A DNA stretch of 64,000 nucleotides, from NCBI RefSeq assembly GCF_015554145.1, contig NZ_JADNHZ010000005.1, positions 58,600 through 122,599 of the forward strand, read 5' to 3'. This document shows positions 24,874 to 32,907 of this stretch, piece after piece. Below the pieces are notes generated by a model that did not search any database, was not told where the DNA came from, and was given only the letters and a program-made list of their open reading frames with translations. Every line of letters starts with the position of its first letter. Within the stretch, counting starts at the first letter, position 1. This stretch comes from Collinsella aerofaciens (GTDB taxonomy: Bacteria; Actinomycetota; Coriobacteriia; Coriobacteriales; Coriobacteriaceae). Position numbers and translations under genes: made by a program.

Positions 24874-26064
24874 CTAGCTTCCGGCCCCGAAGATTCTGCC
24901 CTCGGGCGCGAGGCTGCTTATTTGGGCAAATGATGGGCTGTCGGATTCGACAGTCTGCATGTCATCGATTGCCGGAACTTCATTTATTGTCGGGTCATCC
25001 AGCGTGATACCTTCGAGTGTTGCTTTTTCGAGGTCGATTCGTTGACGATCTTCGGAATCCTGGCGAAGCTGCTTCTGAATTCGCTTTTTCTCTTCTATAA
25101 ACCTTCTGAGCACAAACTGTCTCAGGTTCTCTTGCATGATTTGAAAGTCTTTTGGCAGACGCGAGGGACGTATGCCCTCTTTCCGTTGGATCGCTTCCAT
25201 GACCCTAACGAAAGCGCTGGCATGCATAAAGGAATAACGACTGACGGTGATGATTCCGTATCCCATGGACGCAAGCGCATTCTTGCGCTCCTCATCGATG
25301 GCGCGGTCTTCTTCCGCGTCATGATAAAACCCGTTGTATTCAATGTCTGTGCGAGATTTCTTTAGATACGCATCCATAAAGAACTTTTTGCGTCTCGTGA
25401 GATTCTTTGCGGCAGCGGTGACCTGCACCTCGTAATCGGTCTCAATTCCCTTAATACCAAGCCCTCCTTCGCTTTTAGGCAACGTTAGCATCATGACAAA
25501 GGCCGTTTCCATAGGAGACCGGCATCCGTCGCGCACACATTGGATCGCCTTTCGGGCAAGGGCCAGACCGTCGCATCTGGTAATGGAATTAAAGAACTGT
25601 TTCAACCTCTCGGTCGAGGTGAGCGCGAAACGCTCGTTATAAGAGGTGGAAGAGCCGGTTCCAAGGGAGTAAACGCCGCACAATTCAAAGTAGTACTCCA
25701 CCAGTTCGCGAAAAGGGAGATAGGTGGCGGCCTGAAGTGCGCAAAGCTCAACGCCAACAATGAAGATGCCATCTTTGAGCTCTATAAAGCGTGAGTTCGA
25801 GAATCGTTTTGACGAAACGTGGCATTGACAGTTCGTTGCATAGCGCGCATTCTTGCGATCAAACACCATTACCTCGAGGCAATCATTTGCGTCGAGGGAA
25901 ACATCGTGTTTGGTGAGCCATTCTGCGGCTGCGTCAAGGAGCGTTCCGGTGGGACATGATCCGTAAATCGCGGCAGGGTTACAGGGCTCGGTGTCTTTCG
26001 CAGAAGCCGAATGCGCGGCCTGGTAGACCGCTTTTGCAGTGGTATGTGACAATACGATACTCAT
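24874..26064 (-). CDS. Uncharacterised protein with Vsr/DUF559-like C-terminal nuclease fold (paralog 1)
   Basis: 396 residues, not a named family I recognise. The N-terminal half has no motif I know. The middle RSPMETAFVMML is followed by a C-terminal core D-x(9)-DIEYNGFYHD (Glu near residue 241), then EERKNALASMGYGIITVSR. That order (Asp, Glu-x-x-Gly-x-x-His, D/E-x-x-R-x-x-x-L-x-x-x-G-Y-x-[IV]-[IV]) is the DUF559/Vsr PD-(D/E)xK pattern. A charged tail of about 90 residues follows. A homolog lies at 34283. It has no Shine-Dalgarno, and GATATA lies 5 nt before the ATG, so the mRNA may be leaderless. Codon use is more A+T-rich than its neighbours, which hints at transfer. Confidence 0.6.
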   Translation of the reverse strand: MSIVLSHTTAKAVYQAAHSASAKDTEPCNPAAIYGSCPTGTLLDAAAEWLTKHDVSLDANDCLEVMVFDRKNARYATNCQCHVSSKRFSNSRFIELKDGIFIVGVELCALQAATYLPFRELVEYYFELCGVYSLGTGSSTSYNERFALTSTERLKQFFNSITRCDGLALARKAIQCVRDGCRSPMETAFVMMLTLPKSEGGLGIKGIETDYEVQVTAAAKNLTRRKKFFMDAYLKKSRTDIEYNGFYHDAEEDRAIDEERKNALASMGYGIITVSRYSFMHASAFVRVMEAIQRKEGIRPSRLPKDFQIMQENLRQFVLRRFIEEKKRIQKQLRQDSEDRQRIDLEKATLEGITLDDPTINEVPAIDDMQTVESDSPSFAQISSLAPEGRIFGAGS

Positions 26065-26413
26065 GGTATATATCGTGTCAGCTAATGCCGTGTTGATGGC
26101 ACTGAGTGGGAAAGCCGTTTTAGGGGCCTAACCAAATGCTGTCCAAAAGCTTGACGCGATTATGGGCTGGCACGCCTAAAATCAATGTTCTCGCAGCTTA
26201 GCTATAGCATATAAAAACTCAATTGCTGCACATTTGATATCGATGCATCACCATCCGACAACGAATTACGTGTCGGGAATTGGCCGAAATCGTTCAAAAT
26301 GAGGGTTCAGAATTTGTGATGGCAGATCTATCTGTGGAACGTAGGGCGGCCCCGCTGCGGTGTTTCCCGCTGCGAGGCCGCTCGTGAGCAAGCAGTGTTT
26401 GTCTCAGACGTTG
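26065..26413. other. A+T-rich intergenic region
   Basis: 349 bp, clearly lower in G+C than the flanks up to about 26340. No gene or repeat recognised. A G+C-rich hairpin (GCGGCC..CGC.GCGG, about 26347-26383) near the exonuclease 3' end may end that minus-strand gene, but no T-run follows. Confidence 0.4.
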
Positions 26414-27382
26414 CTATTTCGCAAACAGGTTCTTGAGGTTGAACTCGGCCTGTACCGTGCGGAGCATGAGGTCGGTGTCGTCCAGACCCAGATGCTGCTC
26501 GTTGGCGTCGGGCGCGAGGGTGCCGCGACGGCGTGCCCAGTTCTCGAGCGCGGCGGGGGCGGACTCGCGGGGGAGCGAGCGCACGTCGGCGTCCAGGCTG
26601 CGGCAGATCTGGCGCGAGTCGATGACGATGATCTTACCCGCGCGGCGTGCCTCGGCGTAGCCGTCCAGGTGGATCTTGAACCAGCTGTCCTCAAACGCGG
26701 CGTTGTGTGCCATGTACGGGTACTTCTTCATGAGCTTGAGCAGCTGCTTCTGCAGCTCCTTGTTCTCGCGGAACGGCTTCTTGCCGTCGATGTCGTCCCA
26801 GGTGATGTGGTGGATATTCGACAGCGGTACATCCTCGCCGCGGTAGATGTCGGGCAGGCCGCAGTAGTGTGCCTCGGCGTCGTGCGGGACGGCGTCGCTG
26901 GTGAGCTCCATGATCTCCCAGCCCACGTTGATGATATAGCCGCGCTCGGGCGCACGGCCGGTGGTCTCGATGTCGATACCGAGCACGGTGCCCTGGATGG
27001 GCTTGCGGGCGTAGGCCACGCCGAGCGCGTCGCGGTCGCCGCGGATTTCGCGCATAACGGACGCGGCGGTGCGCTTTTGCATCTTGCCGATGGCGGCGCA
27101 GGTGTCGGCGTCGGACAGGCCGCGCGAGAGCGTCGCGGGCGTCACATTGCGCAGGCGTGCCTCGCCAATCTGGTCGCAAAGGTCGCGGTTGCGGTCGGCC
27201 AGGTCGCGCACGGTGGCAAAGTCGAAGCCGGGGTCGCCCTCGGCGGTAAAGTACTCGGTCTCGAGCACCTTGAGGGCCTCCTCGCCCTTCTGGCGCTCGG
27301 ACTCCATGGCGCCGTGGTCGCCGTAGATAAACATGGGGATAAACGGCTGGCGCTCGTATTCGAGTGCTTGCGATACGTTCAT
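26414..27382 (-). CDS. DEDDh-type 3'-5' exonuclease domain protein
   Basis: 322 residues. The first ~125 residues are a helical N-terminus of unknown role. The exonuclease domain starts at VLGIDIETTGRAP (DxE, motif I), with HNAAFEDSWFKIHLDG as motif II and EQHLGLDDTDLMLRTV as motif III (H-x4-D). This is the RNase T/DnaQ epsilon fold. It may act in DNA repair or RNA turnover; it is not fused to a polymerase or helicase. ATG 27382 follows AAGGAGCA. Confidence 0.82.
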   Translation of the reverse strand: MNVSQALEYERQPFIPMFIYGDHGAMESERQKGEEALKVLETEYFTAEGDPGFDFATVRDLADRNRDLCDQIGEARLRNVTPATLSRGLSDADTCAAIGKMQKRTAASVMREIRGDRDALGVAYARKPIQGTVLGIDIETTGRAPERGYIINVGWEIMELTSDAVPHDAEAHYCGLPDIYRGEDVPLSNIHHITWDDIDGKKPFRENKELQKQLLKLMKKYPYMAHNAAFEDSWFKIHLDGYAEARRAGKIIVIDSRQICRSLDADVRSLPRESAPAALENWARRRGTLAPDANEQHLGLDDTDLMLRTVQAEFNLKNLFAK

Positions 27383-27443
27383 ATGCTGCTCCTTGGACGG
27401 GCCGCGTCGCGCGGCTCGGGGTTACTGAGTTGTGGCGAGATGA

Positions 27444-27463
27444 TAGTTTACCATGGGCAACTA
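27444..27463. promoter_or_regulatory. Candidate Mn/Fe-regulator operator upstream of the Mn-type permease
   Basis: TAGTTTACCATGGGCAACTA is an imperfect 20-bp palindrome. A further CTAGTTGACCGCTAG lies near 27494-27508. The half-site AGTT(G/T)ACCATG also occurs (inverted) at 21078-21088 before the DtxR/MntR-family gene. Role inferred from shared half-sites only. Confidence 0.35.
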
Positions 27464-27553
27464 TTGGCACCGCGCCCGGGACAACTACAATACCCTAGTT
27501 GACCGCTAGGACTTTTACAATGTTGCCGAAAGACACGAAAGGTTCCATCCGTC

Positions 27554-28642
27554 ATGGATTTACTGATTGATATTCTGCTCGACGCTGGCAAGGACACGCT
27601 GTCCCTGGTGCCGTTTTTGTTGGTGACGTATCTTGCCCTCGAGACACTTGAGCACGTTGCGGGCGACCGCGTCAACGGCGCTATCAAGCGTGCCGGCGCC
27701 GCGGGTCCCGTGGTTGGCTCGCTGCTGGGCATGGTGCCGCAGTGCGGATTTTCGGCCATGGCAGCAACGCTGTACGCCGGCCGTGTCGTGACCTTGGGCA
27801 CGTTGGTGGCGGTGTTCCTTTCGACCTCCGACGAGATGCTGCCGCTGCTACTTGCCGAGCAGGTTCCCGTGCAGACTATGGCGATGCTTTTGGCTTCGAA
27901 AGCGCTGATCGCACTGGTCACGGGTTTTATCGTGGACGCTGCCATTCGCGGCCTGCGCCGTAACGCCCGCGCGCACGCGGCGATTCGCCGTACCGTGCTG
28001 GGAACCGCGGCCAACCCGGCCCACGTGAACTGCGCGCACGACGACCACAGCGGCGGTGACATCATCGACGAGGTGGCCGAGGCAGGCGTGAGCGCCGACC
28101 ACATCCACGAGCTGTGCGAGCGCGACCATTGCGGTTGTGATGAAGACGAGGACGAGCACGAACACGGACATGGCCACGATCACGGTCATGAGGGCGAACA
28201 TGAACACCATGATGGTCACGGTCACTCTCACTCCCACGAAGGGACGCCTGTCCTGTCGATCATCCGCAGTGCGATCTCGCACACCGTGCAGGTCTCGGTA
28301 TTCATTTTTCTGGTGACGCTGATTCTGGTCGCCGTGCTCGAGACGTTCGGCGAGTCCGCGATCGAGCAGTTCCTGCGCGGCAACGAGACACTCGCTGTCC
28401 TGGGTTCGGCGCTTGTCGGGCTGATTCCCAATTGCTCGGCGAGCGTGGTCATTACACAGCTGTATCTGGAAGGCGCGCTGCAACTGGCGCCGATGCTCGC
28501 CGGCACGCTCATTTCCGCCGGCGTGGGTTATCTGGTGCTGTTCCGCACCAACCGCAGCGCCCGCGAAAATGCCGTGTTCCTGATCATGATGTACGTCATC
28601 GGCGCTGGCTGGGGCCTCATCCTCTCCGCCGTTGGCCTCTAA
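27554..28642 (+). CDS. Putative manganese/metal permease with His-rich loop
   Basis: 362 residues, about 8-9 membrane helices in two related halves. Each half has a matching motif: GMVPQCGFSAM near residue 60 and GLIPNCSASVV near residue 295. The cytoplasmic linker (about 195-235) is packed with His, Asp and Glu (HEHGHGHDHGHEGEHEHHDG), a metal-binding buffer. This matches the 'putative manganese transporter / arsenic-efflux-like' permease family. Direction of transport is unknown; the His-rich loop would fit export. It lies about 6 kb from the DtxR/MntR-type gene. Confidence 0.75.
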   Translation: MDLLIDILLDAGKDTLSLVPFLLVTYLALETLEHVAGDRVNGAIKRAGAAGPVVGSLLGMVPQCGFSAMAATLYAGRVVTLGTLVAVFLSTSDEMLPLLLAEQVPVQTMAMLLASKALIALVTGFIVDAAIRGLRRNARAHAAIRRTVLGTAANPAHVNCAHDDHSGGDIIDEVAEAGVSADHIHELCERDHCGCDEDEDEHEHGHGHDHGHEGEHEHHDGHGHSHSHEGTPVLSIIRSAISHTVQVSVFIFLVTLILVAVLETFGESAIEQFLRGNETLAVLGSALVGLIPNCSASVVITQLYLEGALQLAPMLAGTLISAGVGYLVLFRTNRSARENAVFLIMMYVIGAGWGLILSAVGL

Positions 28643-28643
28643 G

Positions 28644-28776
28644 TAGATGTTTGGGATATGCCGTAAAAACTGGGGTATGCCGTAAAATCTACCGCCATGA
28701 CTTGGGCGTTGGATGCGCGTCAATCGCCAAAACAAAAAGGTAGATTTTTAGGCATGTCCCAAAAAATCTACCTTGG
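28644..28776. repeat. GTAGATTTT...AAAATCTAC composite repeat with GGGACATGCC
   Basis: Outer arms GTAGAT and AAATCTACC with several internal copies of TATGCCGTAAAA and GGTAGATTTTTAGGCATGTCCC. Two convergent genes (permease and DUF188) abut it. The GGGACATGCC core (28752-28761, reverse strand) matches the GGGAC core of the other families. Confidence 0.6.
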
Positions 28777-29259
28777 TTAGTGCAGCAACTCGGTGAGGTT
28801 GCGTTTAAAGCGGGCGCGGTCTTCGCTGGTAAATGCTGCCGGACCGCGAGTGCGTCCGCCGGCGCGGCGTACCTTCTTTTCCTCGTGGCGAATAAACAGC
28901 TGCATATCGATAGTCGCCTTGTCGTACACGCGCCCGCGCACACCGATGGCGGCGGCATCGCGCCCGAGCACCATGCTCGCCAAGCCAATGTCCTGCGTCA
29001 CGACCACGTCGCCCGCCTGCAGGCGTTCGACAATGGCAAAGTCGGCGCTGTCGGCGCCCACGCTCACGTCGAGCGTCGTGACCCAAAAGCCGCGTCGCGC
29101 GTGCTCGGCATCGCGCGGGTCGTCGCGGCGAATGTGCCGTTCCAGGTTTTGCGTGCTGTTGCCGGCGATAACAACGGCGACGCCCGCCCGCCGCGCGCAG
29201 TCAATCGACTCGCGCGTGACCGGGCAGGCGTCGGCATCAATAAAGAGCGTTCGCGGCAT
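28777..29259 (-). CDS. YaiI/YqxD family protein (DUF188)
   Basis: 160 residues. The family signature is FIDADACPVTRE at the N-terminus, VVTQDIGLASMVLGRDA in the middle and RGPAAFTSEDRARFKRNL at the C-terminus. The fold is PIN-like with conserved Asp residues, so a nuclease is possible, but no function is proven for the family. Its ATG follows directly on the TAG of the HdeD gene, so the two are translationally coupled. Confidence 0.9.
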   Translation of the reverse strand: MPRTLFIDADACPVTRESIDCARRAGVAVVIAGNSTQNLERHIRRDDPRDAEHARRGFWVTTLDVSVGADSADFAIVERLQAGDVVVTQDIGLASMVLGRDAAAIGVRGRVYDKATIDMQLFIRHEEKKVRRAGGRTRGPAAFTSEDRARFKRNLTELLH

Positions 29260-29862
29260 CTAGTGCACCAGTTTGCCAAATTGAATAGCGCGAACAATCA
29301 GCGTTACGCCAAACACCAGCAGCGCGGCGCCGCTAAAGATGACGAGCATCTTGGCCGACCACAGCGGATAGATAAACACGAACATGCCGGCGATGATGGA
29401 GAGTGCACCGCTCAGGATGGCAAGGGCGCGGTTGGACGAAAGCTCGGACTCCAGAATGGACATGACACCTTCGACAATCCAGCCAAAGCCGGCCACGATA
29501 ACCACCATCGTGGTGAGCGTCGCGGTCGAGAAGGCCTGGTTGCGCAGGATTATGACGCCGCCCAAGATAATGAGTAGGTTGGAGATGATGCTCGTCACGC
29601 GCCAACCGGTGGGCAGCAGCGGCTCGAAAATGGCAGTGAACAGTCTGATGGCAGCAGTGATTACAAAGTAAAAACCCAGGACGGTCGTCAAAAAGACGAG
29701 GGACTTGGCGGGTGCAAAAAGCAGCGCGATACCAGCAATGAGTGCTAAGACGCCCGTGATGGCGTAGATCCAGCGTACGGCCTTGACGGCTTTGCCCGCC
29801 ATGCTTTTCTCGTCAAATCCAAACTGGCTCGATTTTTGGTCATCGTTCTTAAAGATGCCCAT
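29260..29862 (-). CDS. HdeD/DUF308 family membrane protein
   Basis: 200 residues with six predicted membrane helices in three similar pairs and a short polar N-terminus. The G-rich helix pairs (VLALIAGIALLFAPAKSL; LIILGGVIILRNQA; LSGALSIIAGMFVFIYPLWSA) are typical of HdeD-like proteins. Linked to acid stress in enterobacteria; role here unknown. First gene of a two-gene unit with the DUF188 gene. Ribosome site AAGGAGAC. Confidence 0.82.
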   Translation of the reverse strand: MGIFKNDDQKSSQFGFDEKSMAGKAVKAVRWIYAITGVLALIAGIALLFAPAKSLVFLTTVLGFYFVITAAIRLFTAIFEPLLPTGWRVTSIISNLLIILGGVIILRNQAFSTATLTTMVVIVAGFGWIVEGVMSILESELSSNRALAILSGALSIIAGMFVFIYPLWSAKMLVIFSGAALLVFGVTLIVRAIQFGKLVH

Positions 29863-30050
29863 AATGTCTCCTTTCCGTGCGGCGTAAGCCTTGATCGTTA
29901 CAACCAGTATCCCCTAAGGGCGCTGACGTATGGGTCGGGGAGGGCGAAACGTAACCCAAAGGCCCCGAATTGTTTCCGTTGTTCCCCACGTCGCGATTTT
30001 CTATTCAACAGGTGTAGAACATTGCGGCCCTGTTCGTTATTGCCTACGTT

Positions 30051-30069
30051 TTAGGTTAGATTTTCCTAA
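30051..30069 (+). promoter_or_regulatory. DtxR/IdeR-type iron box before the nitroreductase gene
   Basis: TTAGGTTAGATTTTCCTAA matches the known 19-bp DtxR/IdeR consensus TTAGGTTAG(C/G)CTAACCTAA at about 15 positions. It lies 29 bp before the nitroreductase ATG, where a bound repressor would block transcription. Confidence 0.5.
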
Positions 30070-30097
30070 GGACAATTGGCTTGTATTGGGGGTCCCT

Positions 30098-30769
30098 ATG
30101 AACGAAGCAGTTCCCGAGGCACCGTCGAGTGTCGAATCGATGGCAAAGCAAGGTTGCGAAAAGCTCGGTCTGGAAGCGTTTGATGCGCTGGTCCGTCGTG
30201 CCCGTACGTGCCGTCGCTTTGACGAGTCCATGCGCGTGCCGCGCGAGTTTTTGCTCGAGCTGGCGGAACTGGCGCACCTGGCTCCCTGCGGTGCCAATGC
30301 TCAGCGTCTGCGTTTTCATGTGGTAAGCGGTGCAGAGGACTGCGCGCGTGTATTTGACGAGCTTGCATGGGCCGGTGCGCTCAAGGATTGGCCGGGTCCT
30401 GCCGAGGGCGAGCGCCCGACCGGCTACATCGCGATTCTGGCTGAGCGCGCCGTTCCGGGCAAGCCTGCCGCTCCCATTACCGAGGTCGACACGGGCATTG
30501 CCGCGCAGACGATGATGCTCGCCGCCCGCAGCGCTACGCCCGAGGTGGCAGCCTGCATGTTCAAGGCCTTTACGCCCCATGCGATCGATGCCATGGGGCT
30601 CGATAACGACAAGTATGAGCTCAAGCTGATCATGGCCTTTGGCGTTCCGGCCGAGATACAGGTGATCGATGCGATCGATTCCAACCCCGATGGCTCCATC
30701 AATTATTGGCGCGACGAGGCACAGGTGCACCACGTACCCAAGCGTTCGCTCGCCGACGTGCTGGTGTAG
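30098..30769 (+). CDS. Nitroreductase family FMN-dependent oxidoreductase
   Basis: 223 residues. An N-terminal ARTCRRFDESMRVPREFLLELAELAHLAPCGANAQRLRF block is the FMN-phosphate-binding R-S/C-x-R-x-F region plus the P-S/C-x-x-N-x-Q motif. The C-terminal AFGVPAE and W-R-D end matches the family. Substrate unknown. The chosen start is ATG 30098, after a GGGGGT stretch; a longer in-frame start at 29930 lies upstream of the iron-box-like site and was rejected. Confidence 0.82.
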   Translation: MNEAVPEAPSSVESMAKQGCEKLGLEAFDALVRRARTCRRFDESMRVPREFLLELAELAHLAPCGANAQRLRFHVVSGAEDCARVFDELAWAGALKDWPGPAEGERPTGYIAILAERAVPGKPAAPITEVDTGIAAQTMMLAARSATPEVAACMFKAFTPHAIDAMGLDNDKYELKLIMAFGVPAEIQVIDAIDSNPDGSINYWRDEAQVHHVPKRSLADVLV

Positions 30770-30799
30770 CTGAGCGTCGTTGCGGTGTAATCCGGCGGC

Positions 30800-30837
30800 A
30801 AAATCACCACAAAGGCTCCTGTCCCCTTTGTGGTGGT
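30800..30837. repeat. CCACCACAAAG hairpin repeat (R1), copy b
   Basis: AAAATCACCACAAAGG with CCTTTGTGGTGGT around CTCCTGTCC. It lies 31 bp after the nitroreductase stop and just before the ribosome site of the phosphatase gene. Confidence 0.8.
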
Positions 30838-30852
30838 ACGAGGGGAGGGTGT

Positions 30853-31395
30853 GTGGCAGATCTGTATTTGGTGCGGCATGGGCAGACTGAGCTCAATGTG
30901 CAGAGCATTTTGCAGGGCTGGCACGATTCGCCGCTTACGGCGCACGGGCGCGAGCAGGCGCTGACGGCGCGTACGGCGTTTGCGGCGCGTGGCGTGGCCT
31001 TTGATCATGTGTATTCCTCGCCGTTGGGCCGGGCGCGGCATACGGCCGAGCTTATCGTTGGCGAGGGCCGTTCCATTGAGCTGGTCGATGACCTGCGTGA
31101 GTGGCATTTTGGCTCGCTGGAGGGCACATCAAATCGCGAGATGCCGCCGCAGCCCTGGGGCGATTATCCGGTGGCCTTTGGCGGCGAGTCGGAAGTGCAG
31201 CTTCAGTCGCGCATGGTCGCGGCGCTGTCCCGTATTATGGCCCGGCCGCAGCACGACTGCGTGCTGGCGGTTTCCCACGGCTCAGCCTGCCAGGAGTTTC
31301 TTGAGTATGTGACTGGCGGGGGAGAGCTACCCGACAACGGTGCCGTGCTTCATTTTGGCTATTGCGACGGGGCGTTTTCGCTCTTGGGTTGGTAA
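30853..31395 (+). CDS. Histidine phosphatase family protein (copy 1)
   Basis: 180 residues from GTG 30853, after GAGGGGAGGG. LYLVRHGQTELN is the catalytic RHG motif; the second catalytic His is in AVSHGSACQEF, and the acid is in LREWHFGSLEG. This is the cobC/GpmB-like branch of phosphatases. It is followed 17 bp later by a paralog. A metal-independent phosphoserine phosphatase role is possible because serA and serC are nearby and no serB is in view. Confidence 0.87.
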   Translation: MADLYLVRHGQTELNVQSILQGWHDSPLTAHGREQALTARTAFAARGVAFDHVYSSPLGRARHTAELIVGEGRSIELVDDLREWHFGSLEGTSNREMPPQPWGDYPVAFGGESEVQLQSRMVAALSRIMARPQHDCVLAVSHGSACQEFLEYVTGGGELPDNGAVLHFGYCDGAFSLLGW

Positions 31396-31412
31396 CGAAC
31401 GAAAGGACCCCT

Positions 31413-32048
31413 ATGAATAAAGATCTGTATCTGGTCCGTCATGGACAGACGATATTCAACCTTAAGCGTATCATTCAGGGGTGGAGTGACTCGCCGCTTA
31501 CGCAGCTGGGTTGCGACCAGGCGGCGCGCGCCGGCATGTTTTTACGTGCGCGCGGCATTGAGCCCGATCATGCCTACACCTCTACGCTTCATCGCACCGA
31601 GCAGACTATCGCCAACTTGTGGCCGGGCTTGGCGTACGAGCGCCTGGACGGCCTGCGTGAGTGGTTCTTTGGCGACTTTGAGGCCGAGCGCGTGATGCTT
31701 ATGCCCGAGCGCCCGTGGCGCGACTTCTATCGGCAGTTTGGCGGCGAGGGCCAGATCCAGGTGCGCACGCGCATGGTGGCGACACTGACCGATCTTATGC
31801 AGCGTCCGGACCATACGTGCGTGCTCGCGGTAAGTCATGGCTCAGCTATCAAGGAGTTTTTGGACCACGTGCGGGGCGCGGCGGCCGACGAGCGCGAACG
31901 CGTGCCGGGCAACTGCTCAGTGCTGCATTTTGCGTTTGACGATGCGGCCGATACGTTTGAACTGGTCGAAGTCTTTACGCAGGAAGACTACGCGCGCGAG
32001 CTGGGGCTAGAGCCGCTCGTGGCGGCGGCAGGTCCGCAGCGTGGATAA
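31413..32048 (+). CDS. Histidine phosphatase family protein (copy 2)
   Basis: 211 residues. LYLVRHGQTIFNLKRIIQGW, LREWFFGDFEAERV and LAVSHGSAIKEFLDHV show the two catalytic His and the acid. It is a tandem duplicate of the gene at 30853, about 40-50 percent alike by eye, and longer by an acidic C-terminal tail. ATG 31413 follows GAAAGGA. Probably one transcript with copy 1. A terminator follows at 32097. Confidence 0.87.
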   Translation: MNKDLYLVRHGQTIFNLKRIIQGWSDSPLTQLGCDQAARAGMFLRARGIEPDHAYTSTLHRTEQTIANLWPGLAYERLDGLREWFFGDFEAERVMLMPERPWRDFYRQFGGEGQIQVRTRMVATLTDLMQRPDHTCVLAVSHGSAIKEFLDHVRGAAADERERVPGNCSVLHFAFDDAADTFELVEVFTQEDYARELGLEPLVAAAGPQRG

Positions 32049-32096
32049 CGCTGACGTTGCGGCCCGGTTTACCGGCGTAATTGTTTGATGCGAAAA

Positions 32097-32142
32097 GGGC
32101 GGAGGTGCATGCGTTTGCTGCATCTCCGCCCCTTGTTTGTTT
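32097..32142 (+). terminator. Intrinsic terminator after the phosphatase pair
   Basis: GGGCGGAGGTGCATGC pairs with GCATCTCCGCCC (G-U tolerated), followed by CTTGTTTGTTT. Confidence 0.8.
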
Positions 32143-32177
32143 GGATGCTGGGTTTTCCAGCTTAGCGTTTGAGTTCG

Positions 32178-32867
32178 CTAGAACCGTGAGACCTGGTGAG
32201 TGAGCAGACCCGTCGGAACCTGCGGCGCGCTGCCGCTGACCTGCGCGGCGGGGAACAGCACGGCTACAGCAAAGTTGAACGGCTCTTTGCCAGAGTAGGC
32301 GCCGGCAGCGCGGGCCTCGTCGGCCAGAATCTGCGATGCCCCAGCCAGTGCGGCGACATAGGCGGAGTCACCGGCGAACACCGGGTCGGGCGCCTGATCG
32401 AGCATGGCACGGATGGCGGCAACGGCGTCCTCGCGCTTGACCTCCCACACGCGATGTGTGACGCCCGCGGGATCGGTGACGGCGTAGAGCGATGCGCCCT
32501 CTTTGGCAGCGCTCAAAATGATATCCATGACGGGCGACGCCTCGTAGGCGAGCGACACGGGGCGCGGCTGCACCTTGAGCTCGGCGATCGCGCGCGCGGT
32601 GGCGAGTGCGTCGATGCTCTCGGCGGCAGCCTCGTCGCCGCCCGTCAGCACGTTAACCGGGCAAATCGCCACGACACCCGTCACGCGTCCCGGCTCACCC
32701 GAGCATTCGTACACGTAATACGCCGCGCCTGGATCCTTGAGCATCAGACCATCGGCAATGGCTCCGCGCAGAGCATCGTTGCCGCTCAGGATGCTGCCCA
32801 TTGCAGGCAGTGCCTCGAGCACGCGGTCCTGAGCCGGGCGGATGCAGGGAAACGGAAGTGCTTTCAT
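32178..32867 (-). CDS. DUF1015-related protein, short form
   Basis: 229 residues. The opening LPFPCIRPAQDRV and DPGAAYYVYECSGEPGRVTGVVAICPVNVLTGG resemble the first part of DUF1015 proteins, which are normally near 400 residues and often sit by serA/serC. Here the protein ends early and lacks the second half, so it may be a truncated or compact version. serC-serA start 3.5 kb away. Ribosome site is weak (GACCGCCCC before the ATG). Function unknown. Confidence 0.6.
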   Translation of the reverse strand: MKALPFPCIRPAQDRVLEALPAMGSILSGNDALRGAIADGLMLKDPGAAYYVYECSGEPGRVTGVVAICPVNVLTGGDEAAAESIDALATARAIAELKVQPRPVSLAYEASPVMDIILSAAKEGASLYAVTDPAGVTHRVWEVKREDAVAAIRAMLDQAPDPVFAGDSAYVAALAGASQILADEARAAGAYSGKEPFNFAVAVLFPAAQVSGSAPQVPTGLLTHQVSRF

Positions 32868-32907
32868 GGGGCGGTCCTAACGCACGAGTCGGTTTGTTCG
32901 CGGCTTA

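Noticed and set aside
27430..27553. yybP-ykoY manganese riboswitch before the Mn-type permease.
   Set aside because: The region is only about 120 nt and I could not find the two conserved internal loops; palindromic DNA sites explain it better.
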